Positions 35,341-42,371 of a DNA stretch of 45,873 bases are shown piece after piece (the stretch's first letter is position 1; every line of letters begins with the position of its first letter). Source of the stretch: Micromonospora sp. HK10 (GTDB taxonomy: Bacteria; Actinomycetota; Actinomycetes; Mycobacteriales; Micromonosporaceae); assembly GCF_000982955.1 (NCBI RefSeq), contig NZ_KQ058749.1:1-45873 (forward strand), written 5' to 3'. The translations under genes were made by a program, and so were the position numbers. The notes under the pieces are model-generated. The model worked only from the letters and a program-made list of their open reading frames with translations. It was not told the DNA's origin and ran no database searches.

Positions 35341-36765
35341 TCAGAGCGGGATGTTGCCGTGGTGGCCGCGACCGGCGGGTGCGGCGGCGATCGCCTCCGC
35401 CACCCGGCGCCGGGTGTCCGCCGGGTCGATGATCTCGTCGACCACGCCGAGCGACAGCCCCCGGTCCAGCCCGCCGGCCGCCACCTCGTGGGCGGCGATC
35501 AGGCGGGCCAGCAGGGCCGGCCGCTCCTCGTCGGTGACGGCGGCGAGCGCCTTGCGGTGCAGGACCTCCACGGCCGCCTGCGCGCCCATCACCGCGACCT
35601 CGGCGTCGGGCCAGGCCAGCACCGCGCTGGCACCCAGCGAGCGGGAGTTCATCGCGATGTACGCCCCGCCGTACGACTTGCGGGTGATCAGCGTGACCCG
35701 GGGCACCACGGCCTCGCCGAAGGCGTGCAGCAGCTTCGCCCCGCGCCGGACCACCCCGCCGCTCTCCTGGCCGACCCCGGGCAGGTAGCCGGGCACGTCG
35801 ACGAGCACCAGCAGCGGCACCCCGAACGAGTCGCACATCCGCACGAACCGGGACGCCTTCTCGGCCGACAACGAATCCAGGCAGCCACCCTTGTAGAGCG
35901 GGTTGTTGGCGATGACGCCGATGGTGCGCCCGCCCAGCCGGCCCAGCCCGGTCACGATGTTGCGGGCCCAGCGGGGCTGCACCTCCTCGAAGTCCCGGTC
36001 GACGATGGCGCGCACCAGCGGACGCACGTCGTACGCCCGCCGGGCGGCCTCCGGCAGCAGCGCCCGCAGGTCGCGCGGCTCGGCGATGGCACCCCGGTCG
36101 AAGACGCCGGGACGGGCGAACAGCGCGGTGAACCGGCGGGCCCGCTGGTAGGCGTCGGCCTCGGAGTCGGCGATCACGTGGGCCACCCCGGAGGAGCGGC
36201 TGTGCGTGCCCGCCCCGCCGAGGGTCTCCATGTCCACCTGCTCGCCGGTGACCCGGCGGACCACGTCCGGCCCGGTCACGAAGAGCCGGCCGTGGGCCGC
36301 GGAGAGGATGACCAGGTCGGTCAGGGCCGGCCCGTAGGCGGCCGCGCCGGCGGCCGGACCGAGGACGACGGAGAGCTGCGGCACCCGGCCGGAGGCGCGG
36401 ATCATCGCGGCGAACATCTGCCCGACGCCGTCCATGGACTCGATGCCGTCGGCGAGTTTCGCCCCGCCGGAGTGCCACAGCCCGACGACCGGGCAGCGCC
36501 GGTGCAGGGCGAGGTCGATGGCCTCGACGATGTTGCGGGCCCCGCGCGCCCCGAGCGCGCCGCCCATCCGGGTGGCGTCCGTGCAGTACGCCACCGCGTG
36601 CGCGCCCGCGATCCGGCCGGTCGCCACCGCCACCCCCGCCTCGTCGGCCGGCCGGAACACCGCCATGGTGTCCGGGTCGAACAGGTGGCCGAGGCGGACC
36701 AGCGGGTGCCGTGGATCGGTGGGCGCGTCGACGCCGACGGTGGGGGACACGACGGTGACGGTCAT
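35341..36765 (-). CDS. Acyl-CoA carboxylase beta subunit (carboxyltransferase)
   Basis: Protein of 474 residues, somewhat shorter than the roughly 530 of actinomycete PccB/AccB. It carries the carboxyltransferase motifs: GGALGARGARNIVEA, a CoA-binding LWHSGGAKLADGIESMDG, GPAAGAAAYGPALTD, VDVPGYLPGVGQESGGVVRRGAKLL and SYGGAYIAMNSR. The residue after GGAY is Ile (370); in Streptomyces enzymes an Asp at this place goes with propionyl-CoA preference and Ile with a broader range. It should transfer CO2 from biotin to a short acyl-CoA, giving malonyl- or methylmalonyl-type extender units; no biotin carboxylase (alpha) gene is in the window. The ATG has GAGGAGAG upstream. It is divergent from the DUF5988/MatB-like genes, so it probably serves extender unit supply for the PKS. 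Confidence 0.92.
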   Translation of the reverse strand: MTVTVVSPTVGVDAPTDPRHPLVRLGHLFDPDTMAVFRPADEAGVAVATGRIAGAHAVAYCTDATRMGGALGARGARNIVEAIDLALHRRCPVVGLWHSGGAKLADGIESMDGVGQMFAAMIRASGRVPQLSVVLGPAAGAAAYGPALTDLVILSAAHGRLFVTGPDVVRRVTGEQVDMETLGGAGTHSRSSGVAHVIADSEADAYQRARRFTALFARPGVFDRGAIAEPRDLRALLPEAARRAYDVRPLVRAIVDRDFEEVQPRWARNIVTGLGRLGGRTIGVIANNPLYKGGCLDSLSAEKASRFVRMCDSFGVPLLVLVDVPGYLPGVGQESGGVVRRGAKLLHAFGEAVVPRVTLITRKSYGGAYIAMNSRSLGASAVLAWPDAEVAVMGAQAAVEVLHRKALAAVTDEERPALLARLIAAHEVAAGGLDRGLSLGVVDEIIDPADTRRRVAEAIAAAPAGRGHHGNIPL

Positions 36766-37157
36766 GCTCTCTCCTCAGTTCCAGCGCGGCGGGCGCGGCG
36801 GCCGGCGCCGGAACCGTCGTCGGACAGACGCTGCGCCCGCGCCAGCATGGGACCGCGAACTAAAGCCGGAGCAATGCGCGGCCATCGACCGACCAGCATT
36901 TTCGGTAGGGGTCCGGATAAGGGTTGGCGGGCCGGTGTGATGTGGATAACTTGGCCCTGGTCGGGGCCGGCGTCGCCGCGCTTCCGCCCACTCAGGACAC
37001 CCCGTTGACCACGCGTTATCCGCGGCTCGACCACCGTCGTTCGAGGTTCGTCCCCATTCGGGGGAAACACGTTCACGTCGCCGGCCCACCGATTCGGCGA
37101 ATTGCGCCGTACGCCCACGGAAGCGGTGCGGTGAAATCGAGGTGAAAGGTTCCCGTG
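36766..37157. other. Divergent intergenic region, AT-richer, with one promoter candidate
   Basis: No gene supported. It separates the carboxylase (minus) from the DUF5988 gene (plus), is clearly less GC-biased than its flanks, and contains the promoter candidate at 36924-36952. About 200 bases of untranslated leader would remain between that promoter and ATG 37158, enough for leader-based regulation, though I recognise no riboswitch. Confidence 0.45.
36924..36952 (+). promoter_or_regulatory. Candidate sigma-70-type promoter upstream of the DUF5988 gene
   Basis: TTGGCG (36924-36929), 17-base spacer, TAACTT (36947-36952). The -35 side lies in a 15-base block GGGTTGGCGGGCCGG that recurs exactly before the metallophosphoesterase gene, with the same 17-base spacing to another TANNNT box. 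Confidence 0.5.
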
Positions 37158-37442
37158 ATGACTGAACTGTCGCAGCCCACCAGCACCTGCCCCGCCCCGT
37201 ACGACGGCCGCGACCCGCTCGGCCTGGCGGCGGAGGCGGCGCGGCTCATCGACGTCGTCCTGGAGGGCGGGCCCCGGCACCTGCCGGCCGAGTGGCGGCT
37301 GCAACGGCTCGCCGCCGGCGACCAGAAGGTCAAGCTCCCGCACAACGGCGGCTACGAGCACTTCGAGCGCGACCCGGCCGCCCCGGCCGACGGCGAGCCG
37401 GTGGTGTTCCGCTGGACCGGCCGCACCCGGGTCGCCGAGTAG
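37158..37442 (+). CDS. Small DUF5988-like protein
   Basis: Protein of about 94 residues. The core reads VVLEGGPRHLPAEWR, then KVKLPHNGGYEHFERD and PVVFRWTGRTRVAE, the signature of a small family (DUF5988 as I recall it) found in actinobacterial natural product clusters and of unknown function. It has no signal peptide or membrane segment. The start may be ATG 37158 or the GTG just before it (37155); AAAGG lies eight bases before the ATG, which favours the ATG. It is 57 bp upstream of the MatB-like ligase on the same strand and its long leader carries a likely promoter, so the two are probably co-transcribed. Confidence 0.75.
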   Translation: MTELSQPTSTCPAPYDGRDPLGLAAEAARLIDVVLEGGPRHLPAEWRLQRLAAGDQKVKLPHNGGYEHFERDPAAPADGEPVVFRWTGRTRVAE

Positions 37443-37499
37443 CGTGTCCTGCGTGCCGCCCGGACCCGCCACGCCCGCCGTCCAGAAAGCCTGATCCGC

Positions 37500-38891
37500 A
37501 TGCTGCTCGCCGCCCTGCACGCCGGCGCCGACCACCCGGCCGCGCTGCGCCTGCGCGGCCGGGACCTGTCCCGGCAGGAGCTGCTCGGCTGGGCCGGGTC
37601 GGTGGCCCGGGACATCCGTGGCGCGTCCGCCGTAGCGGTCCGGGCGGAGCCGACCGTGACCACCGCCGTCGCGGTCGTCGCCGGGCTGCTGGCCGGCGTA
37701 CCCGTCGTCCCGGTGCCACCCGACGCGGGCCCGGCGGAGCGGGGGCACATCCTGCGCGACTCGGGCGCCGCGCTGCTGCTCACTCCGACCCGGGAGCCGG
37801 CCGCCGACGGCGAACCGCCCGGGCTGCCCGTCGAGCGGGCCGGGCGCGCCGACGTCGACTGGGCGCCGCCCGCACCGGAGCAGCCCGCCCTGATCCTCTA
37901 CACCAGCGGCACCACCGGCGCGCCGAAGGGCGCGGTGATCCCGCACGCGGCCATCGCGGCCGGCCTCGACGCCCTCGCCGAGGCCTGGCGGTGGACCCCC
38001 GACGACGTGCTGGTCCACGGGCTGCCCCTGTTCCACGTGCACGGCCTGGTGCTGGGCCTGCTCGGCCCGCTGCGGATCGGCGGCCGGCTGGTGCACACCG
38101 GCCGGCCCACCCCGCAGGCGTACGCGGCCGCCGGCGGTTCGCTCTACTTCGGCGTACCGACGGTCTGGTCCCGGATCGCCGCCGAGCCGGCCGCCGCCCG
38201 GGCGCTGCGCCCGGCCCGGCTGCTGGTCTCCGGCAGCGCGGCCCTGCCGGTGCCGGTCTTCCACCGGCTCGCCGCCTGGTCCGGCCAGCCGCCGCTGGAA
38301 CGGTACGGGATGACCGAGACGCTGATCACCGTCAGCGGACGCGCCGACGGTGTCCGCCGCGCCGGCCACGTCGGGCTGCCGCTGGCCGGCGTGCGGACCC
38401 GCCTGGTCGACGACGCGGGCACGGAGGTGCCGGCCGACGGCAGCACCATCGGCCGCCTCCAGGTCCGCGGGCCGACGCTGTTCAGCGGATACCTGCACCG
38501 GGAGCCGGTGCCGATGCCGGACGGCTGGTTCGACACCGGCGACATCGCGGTGATCGGGCCGGACGGCTGGCACCGGATCGTCGGGCGCGCCTCGATCGAC
38601 CTGATCAAGACCGGCGGCTACCGGGTCGGCGCCGGGGAGGTCGAGGACGCGCTGCTGGCCCACCCGGCGGTCAGCGAGGCCGCCGTGGTCGGCGCCCCGC
38701 ACCCCGACCTGGGCGAGGAAATCACCGCGTACGTGGTGGCCGACGGCGCCGAGCCGCAGCAGCTCATCGACTTCGTCGCCGGGCACCTGTCCGTGCACAA
38801 GCGACCCCGTCGGGTGCACCTGGTCGACCGCCTGCCGCGCAACGCGCTCGGCAAGGTGCAGAAGACGCTGCTGCGGGACGCCACCGGCTAG
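37500..38891 (+). CDS. MatB-like malonyl/methylmalonyl-CoA synthetase (AMP-forming)
   Basis: Protein of 463 residues of the acyl-CoA synthetase family. The order of motifs is: phosphate loop YTSGTTGAPKGAV near 134-147, PLFHVHGLVLGLLGPL near 177-192, RYGMTETL near 264-271, WFDTGDIAVI near 341, the hinge GRASIDLIKTGGYRVGAGEVE and the C-terminal catalytic Lys in RNALGKVQK. The short length and the RYGMTETL and SIDLIKTGGY motifs fit MatB, which makes malonyl- or methylmalonyl-CoA from the free diacid, ATP and CoA. In this context it would supply extender units. The start ATG 37500 has only a weak AGAAAG upstream. Other short-chain acid ligases remain possible. Confidence 0.86.
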   Translation: MLLAALHAGADHPAALRLRGRDLSRQELLGWAGSVARDIRGASAVAVRAEPTVTTAVAVVAGLLAGVPVVPVPPDAGPAERGHILRDSGAALLLTPTREPAADGEPPGLPVERAGRADVDWAPPAPEQPALILYTSGTTGAPKGAVIPHAAIAAGLDALAEAWRWTPDDVLVHGLPLFHVHGLVLGLLGPLRIGGRLVHTGRPTPQAYAAAGGSLYFGVPTVWSRIAAEPAAARALRPARLLVSGSAALPVPVFHRLAAWSGQPPLERYGMTETLITVSGRADGVRRAGHVGLPLAGVRTRLVDDAGTEVPADGSTIGRLQVRGPTLFSGYLHREPVPMPDGWFDTGDIAVIGPDGWHRIVGRASIDLIKTGGYRVGAGEVEDALLAHPAVSEAAVVGAPHPDLGEEITAYVVADGAEPQQLIDFVAGHLSVHKRPRRVHLVDRLPRNALGKVQKTLLRDATG

Positions 38892-38907
38892 GGGCGGCGG
38901 CTAGGGG

Positions 38908-38936
38908 TTGGCGGGCCGGACCGGCGTGGTTATCGT
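38908..38936 (+). promoter_or_regulatory. Candidate sigma-70-type promoter upstream of the metallophosphoesterase
   Basis: TTGGCG (38908-38913), 17-base spacer, TATCGT (38931-38936), about 33 bases before the GTG start at 38969. It shares the block GGGTTGGCGGGCCGG with the promoter at 36924-36952. Confidence 0.5.
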
Positions 38937-38968
38937 CGGGACCCACGACAGCAGCGGAGGTGAACCAG

Positions 38969-39820
38969 GTGGGGCAGACCCGCACCGGCAACCTGCTCGC
39001 GGTCAGCGACCTGCACGTGGCGTACCAGGAGAACCGGGACGTGGTGGCGGGCCTGCACCCCGAGACGGACGACGACTGCCTGATCGTCGCCGGTGACGTC
39101 GGCGAGCTCTTCGCCGACATCGAGTGGGCGCTCACCCTGCTCAGCAGCCGGTTCGCCACGGTGATCTGGGCGCCCGGCAACCACGAGCTGTGGACGCCCC
39201 GGCAGGATCCGGTGCAGCTGCGCGGCGAGGCGCGCTACCGGGAACTGGTGCGGCTCTGCCGCGACCTGGGCGTCCGCACCCCGGAGGACGACTACCTGGT
39301 CTGGACCGGCGCGGGCGGCCCGGTGGCCCTGGTCCCGCTCTTCCTGCTCTACGACTACTCGTTCCGTGCCCCCGGCACCGCCACCAAGGCCGAGTCGCTG
39401 GAGCGGGCGTACGCCGCCGGGGTGGTCTGCACCGACGAGATGCTGCTGCACCCCGACCCGTACCCGAGCCGGGAGGCCTGGTGCTGGGCCCGGGTGGCCG
39501 AGACCGACCGCCGGCTGGCGGCGCTCGACCCCGCCGTACCGACCGTGCTGATCAACCACTATCCGCTGGTCCGGGAGCCGACCCGGATCCTGCGCTATCC
39601 CGAGTTCGCGCAGTGGTGCGGCACCGAGCTGACCGCCGACTGGCACCTGCGCCACCGCGCCGCCGCCGTGGTCTACGGCCACCTGCACATCCCGCGGACC
39701 ACCGTGCACGACGGGGTGCGCTTCGAGGAGGTCTCGCTGGGCTACCCGCGGGAGTGGCGGCGGCGCGCCACCCCACCCCGCCCGGTGCGCCGGGTGCTCC
39801 TGCCGGAGCCGGTGCGGTGA
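38969..39820 (+). CDS. Metallophosphoesterase (calcineurin-like)
   Basis: Protein of about 283 residues with all motifs of the calcineurin-like fold: SDLHVAYQEN (D-x-H), IVAGDVGEL (GDxx), APGNHELW (GNHE), LINHYPL and VYGHLHIPR (GHxH). These hold a two-metal centre that hydrolyses phosphoester bonds. GTG 38969 is chosen because GGAGG lies eight bases upstream; a GTG at 38960 is nine bases earlier and overlaps that site. The gene ends in a GTGA overlap with the PPTase gene, so the two are translationally coupled. A coupled metallophosphoesterase-PPTase pair makes a role in phosphopantetheine metabolism or carrier-protein recycling thinkable, but the real substrate is unknown. Confidence 0.88.
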   Translation: MGQTRTGNLLAVSDLHVAYQENRDVVAGLHPETDDDCLIVAGDVGELFADIEWALTLLSSRFATVIWAPGNHELWTPRQDPVQLRGEARYRELVRLCRDLGVRTPEDDYLVWTGAGGPVALVPLFLLYDYSFRAPGTATKAESLERAYAAGVVCTDEMLLHPDPYPSREAWCWARVAETDRRLAALDPAVPTVLINHYPLVREPTRILRYPEFAQWCGTELTADWHLRHRAAAVVYGHLHIPRTTVHDGVRFEEVSLGYPREWRRRATPPRPVRRVLLPEPVR

Positions 39821-40536
39821 TCGAGGAGCTGCTGCCCGCCGGGGTGGCCGCGGCCGAGGCGTACGACGACCCGCCGGAGGCCCGGCTCCTGCCGGCCGAG
39901 GAGGCGCTGGTGGGCGGCGCGGTGGAGAAGCGGCGGCGGGAGTTCACCACCGGTCGGCACCTGGCCCGCCGGGCCCTCGCCGAACTGGGCGTGCCGCCCG
40001 TCGCGCTGCTGGCCGGGCCACGCCGCGAGCCGCGCTGGCCGGACGGCACGGTCGGCAGCATCACCCACTGCGCCGGCTACCGGGCCGCCGTCGCCGCCCG
40101 GGCCGGCACCCTGCTCAGCACCGGGATCGACGCGGAGCCGAACGAACCGCTCCCCGCCGGGGTCCTCGACTCGATCGCCCTGCCGCAGGAGCGCTCGCGG
40201 GTCGCCGAGCTGGTGCGGCGCGAGCCCTCGGTGCGCTGGGACCGGCTGCTCTTCAGCATCAAGGAGTCGGTCTACAAGGCCTGGTACCCGCTCACCGGGC
40301 GTTGGCTGGACTTCGAGGAGGCCGACGTGACCGTCGACCCGGCGGCCGGTACCTTCCGGGCCCGGCTGCTGGTGCCGCCGCCGGCGCTGCCCGACGGCCG
40401 CCCGCTCGGCGGCTTCACCGGCCGGTGGCTCGCCCGGCGCGGCCTCGTGCTCGCCGCCATCGCGGTCCCGGTGGCCGGGCCGCCCGCCGCGCGCCGGCCG
40501 GCCGACCCGGCGGGCGCCCGCCCGGCGTCCGGTTGA
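39817..40536 (+). CDS. 4'-phosphopantetheinyl transferase (EntD/Sfp-type)
   Basis: Protein of about 239 residues. It shows the conserved blocks RRREFTTGRHLARRAL, DGTVGSITHCAGYRAA, GIDAEPNEPL (metal-binding D and E) and FSIKESVYKAWYPLTG (K-E-x3-K). It transfers the phosphopantetheine arm of CoA to the serine of carrier proteins, such as the ACP of the PKS at the right end. The GTG start (39817-39819) overlaps the TGA of the metallophosphoesterase gene. The C-terminus (from about 215) is an Ala/Pro-rich tail not needed for the fold. Its position in a polyketide neighbourhood supports secondary metabolism, though such enzymes can also serve many pathways of the cell. Confidence 0.93.
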   Translation: MIEELLPAGVAAAEAYDDPPEARLLPAEEALVGGAVEKRRREFTTGRHLARRALAELGVPPVALLAGPRREPRWPDGTVGSITHCAGYRAAVAARAGTLLSTGIDAEPNEPLPAGVLDSIALPQERSRVAELVRREPSVRWDRLLFSIKESVYKAWYPLTGRWLDFEEADVTVDPAAGTFRARLLVPPPALPDGRPLGGFTGRWLARRGLVLAAIAVPVAGPPAARRPADPAGARPASG

Positions 40537-40647
40537 CCGGGTACGACCACAACGCGCGCTTCAAGCTGCCTTTGGTCCGGTACCGGACGATGACCCCCTA
40601 CGCCGCCCGGTCGAACCCGTCGCCCGGCACGGATTGGAGGCCCCACG

Positions 40648-40947
40648 ATGAGCGTGGACGGTAAGTGGAACCTGGTGATCGAGTCGCCGATGGGTCGCCA
40701 GCAGGTGTCCGTCGATCTCGTGGAGAACGCCGGCACGGTGACCGGCACGATGGTGAACACCGGCCAGAACCTGTCGACCGAGATCTTCGACGGCACGGTG
40801 GACGGGGACGCGCTGCAGTTCAAGGCCAAGCTGCCGCACCTGAAGATGACGGTGACCTTCGACCTGACGGTGCACGGCAGCCAACTGTCGGGCAAGGTCA
40901 AGGCGGGCAAGTTCGGCGGCTTCAAGGTGTCCGGCGAGCGCGCCTAG
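40648..40947 (+). CDS. Small beta-rich conserved protein of unknown function
   Basis: Protein of 99 residues with an alternating pattern typical of a small beta-barrel or half-barrel: DGKWNLVIESPMGRQQVSVDL, GTVTGTMVNTGQNLSTEIFDG, DGDALQFKAKLPHLKMTVTF, GSQLSGKVKAGKFGGFKVSG. Such W-x-L-x-I-x-S/T-P-x-G starts followed by G-x-x-T/S-G-T-M repeats are seen in many short actinobacterial proteins without known role; a lipid- or ligand-binding calycin-like fold is possible. There is no signal peptide. The ribosome binding site is GGAGG eight bases before the ATG. The stop TAG overlaps the start of the next gene by one base. Confidence 0.82.
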   Translation: MSVDGKWNLVIESPMGRQQVSVDLVENAGTVTGTMVNTGQNLSTEIFDGTVDGDALQFKAKLPHLKMTVTFDLTVHGSQLSGKVKAGKFGGFKVSGERA

Positions 40948-41450
40948 TGAACGGCCGGAGCCGGGTGTGGTCGGCGCTGCGCGCCTGGTGGCGCGAGTGC
41001 TGGGCGATCCTGCCGCACTTCGCCGTGACGATGAGCGGCTGGGTGCCGCCCACACCGCCCGGCGGCACGGTGGCGGGGGCGCCTGGCGGCTGGGCCGCCC
41101 CGGCCGGCGGCCCCCCGCCCGGCTGGACCCCGGCCGCCCCGGACCCGACCGCCGGGGACCAGGCCGGGTGGGACCCGGCCGGGCCGGACCCGGCCGGTCG
41201 GGACCTGACCGGCCGGGGCCTGGCGGGGCATGACCCGGCCGGGCGACGTCCGGCCGGTCGGGACGCGTCCGCTGCCGTTCCGGCGCCGCGCCGGAACCCT
41301 GGCGGAAGCGGGTCCGCCGCCCATCCCGACGTCCGGCCGGCGCCCCCGCTGAGTCGCCGGGAACGGCGCGCCTGGGCGGCCCTGACCGGCTCGCTGCGGC
41401 TCAGCTCCGACGAGGACAACGGCCGCACGGATCCGCCCGTGCGGCGCTGA
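40947..41450 (+). CDS. Low-complexity protein with aromatic N-terminus, coupled to upstream gene
   Basis: Frame of 168 codons from GTG 40947, whose first base is the last base of the TAG of the preceding gene. The N-terminal 30 residues are Trp-rich and partly hydrophobic (VWSALRAWWRECWAILPHF), then a Gly/Pro-rich part and repeated DPAG/RPAGRD units from about 60 to 110, ending in a basic and then acidic tail (SRRERRAWAALTGSLRLSSDEDNGR). I recognise no family. The one-base overlap, strand and end just before a repeat region support it, but the low-complexity, GC-biased composition means that a spurious frame cannot be fully excluded; a similar open frame exists on the other strand. Confidence 0.5.
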   Translation: MNGRSRVWSALRAWWRECWAILPHFAVTMSGWVPPTPPGGTVAGAPGGWAAPAGGPPPGWTPAAPDPTAGDQAGWDPAGPDPAGRDLTGRGLAGHDPAGRRPAGRDASAAVPAPRRNPGGSGSAAHPDVRPAPPLSRRERRAWAALTGSLRLSSDEDNGRTDPPVRR

Positions 41451-41486
41451 GCCCGCCCACTGTGCACGGTGCCCGCGGGCCGGGGG

Positions 41487-41593
41487 CTGCCGTTCCGGGG
41501 CCCGCGGTTCTGCCGTCCTGAGGCACGCGGTGCTGCCGTCCCCGGGCCTGCGGTGCTGCCGTTCCGGGGCTCGCGGTGCTGCCGTCCTGGACC
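41487..41593. repeat. 23-bp tandem repeat (4.6 units)
   Basis: Four units of 23 bp beginning CTGCCGT and ending GCGGTG or GCGGTT, with changes only in the middle (TCCGGGGC, CCTGAGGC, CCCCGGGC), plus a partial fifth. It lies between the convergent ends of the low-complexity protein gene (41450) and the TetR gene (41648). The unit is not a multiple of three and the region has no supported gene. Confidence 0.85.
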
Positions 41594-41647
41594 GGTGCGC
41601 GGTCGGTGCGCCGCGGCCGTGGCCCGACGCTGCGGGGGCGCGGTGGC

Positions 41648-42280
41648 TCAGGAGGGGTCGGCCGGCTTGCCGACCACGCCGTGCAGGAACACGTCGACCA
41701 ACGTCTCGACCGGCGTCTCCGCGCCGCCGGGTGCTCCCCGCCGCGCTCCCCGCCGTCCGAACAGCATGCCGAGGAAGATGACGGCCAGCTGCTCGACGGG
41801 CAGCCGCAGCGTGCCCCGATCCGGTTCCAGGAGCCGGACCACCGCCTGCTGGGTGCGTTCCACCGCGTCCGCCCGGCTGTCGGTGGCCCCGCCGTCACCC
41901 GGCCTGGCGCGCTCGCGCCGGCGGCCGGCGGTGTGCATCGCGGCGGTCACCGCGCCCATCCGCTCGAGATAGGCGTGCAGGGTCGCGGCGGCCTCGGTCA
42001 GCCGGGCGGCCAGCGGCTGATCCAGCGGTACGCAGTCGAGCTCGGCCAGCACGTGGTCGTTGCGCAGGGCCGCCGCCAGGCAGGCGTCCAACAGTTCGTC
42101 CTTGTCGGTGAAGGCGCGAAAGATCGTCGCCTCGCCGATCCCGGCCGCCTTGGCGATCTGCAGGGTGCTCACGGAGGCACCGTGCTCGACCAGGAGCGGC
42201 AGGGCGGCGGCCACGATCATCTCGCGTCGGTCTTCCGGACTCATCCCCGGCGCCCGGCGCCGGCTTGTCGTCTCCGTCAT
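41648..42280 (-). CDS. TetR-family transcriptional regulator
   Basis: Protein of 210 residues. The N-terminal helix-turn-helix (about 20-65) reads REMIVAAALPLLVEHGASVSTL, QIAKAAGIGEATIFRAFTDKDELLDACL, the usual TetR pattern. The ligand-binding half is helical with the C-terminal VEQLAVIFLGMLFGRRGARRGAPGG, less conserved as usual. It lies just downstream of the PKS gene on the same strand, with its start 12 bp from a perfect 22-bp palindrome that is most likely its own operator. Genes of this kind often control an exporter or the cluster's response to its product; no transporter is in the window, so its other targets are unknown. Confidence 0.92.
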   Translation of the reverse strand: MTETTSRRRAPGMSPEDRREMIVAAALPLLVEHGASVSTLQIAKAAGIGEATIFRAFTDKDELLDACLAAALRNDHVLAELDCVPLDQPLAARLTEAAATLHAYLERMGAVTAAMHTAGRRRERARPGDGGATDSRADAVERTQQAVVRLLEPDRGTLRLPVEQLAVIFLGMLFGRRGARRGAPGGAETPVETLVDVFLHGVVGKPADPS

Positions 42281-42291
42281 GCCGTCACGGT

Positions 42292-42313
42292 ACGGAGTGA
42301 GTACTCACTCCGT
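42292..42313. promoter_or_regulatory. Perfect 22-bp palindrome, probable TetR operator
   Basis: ACGGAGTGAGT / ACTCACTCCGT with no mismatch and no spacer, in the 91-bp gap between the PKS stop (42372) and the TetR start (42280). A GAGTGAGTACTCACTC-like core is typical of TetR-family sites. It probably overlaps the promoter of the TetR gene, implying autoregulation. Confidence 0.75.
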
Positions 42314-42371
42314 CAACGGATTTCGGCCCGGCACGGCGGCCGGTCCCGCCGCCGTGCCGGACTGCCGCTGC

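Noticed and set aside
36780..37160. Riboswitch in the long leader of the DUF5988 gene
   Set aside because: I could not recognise any known riboswitch core; only the promoter candidate is kept.
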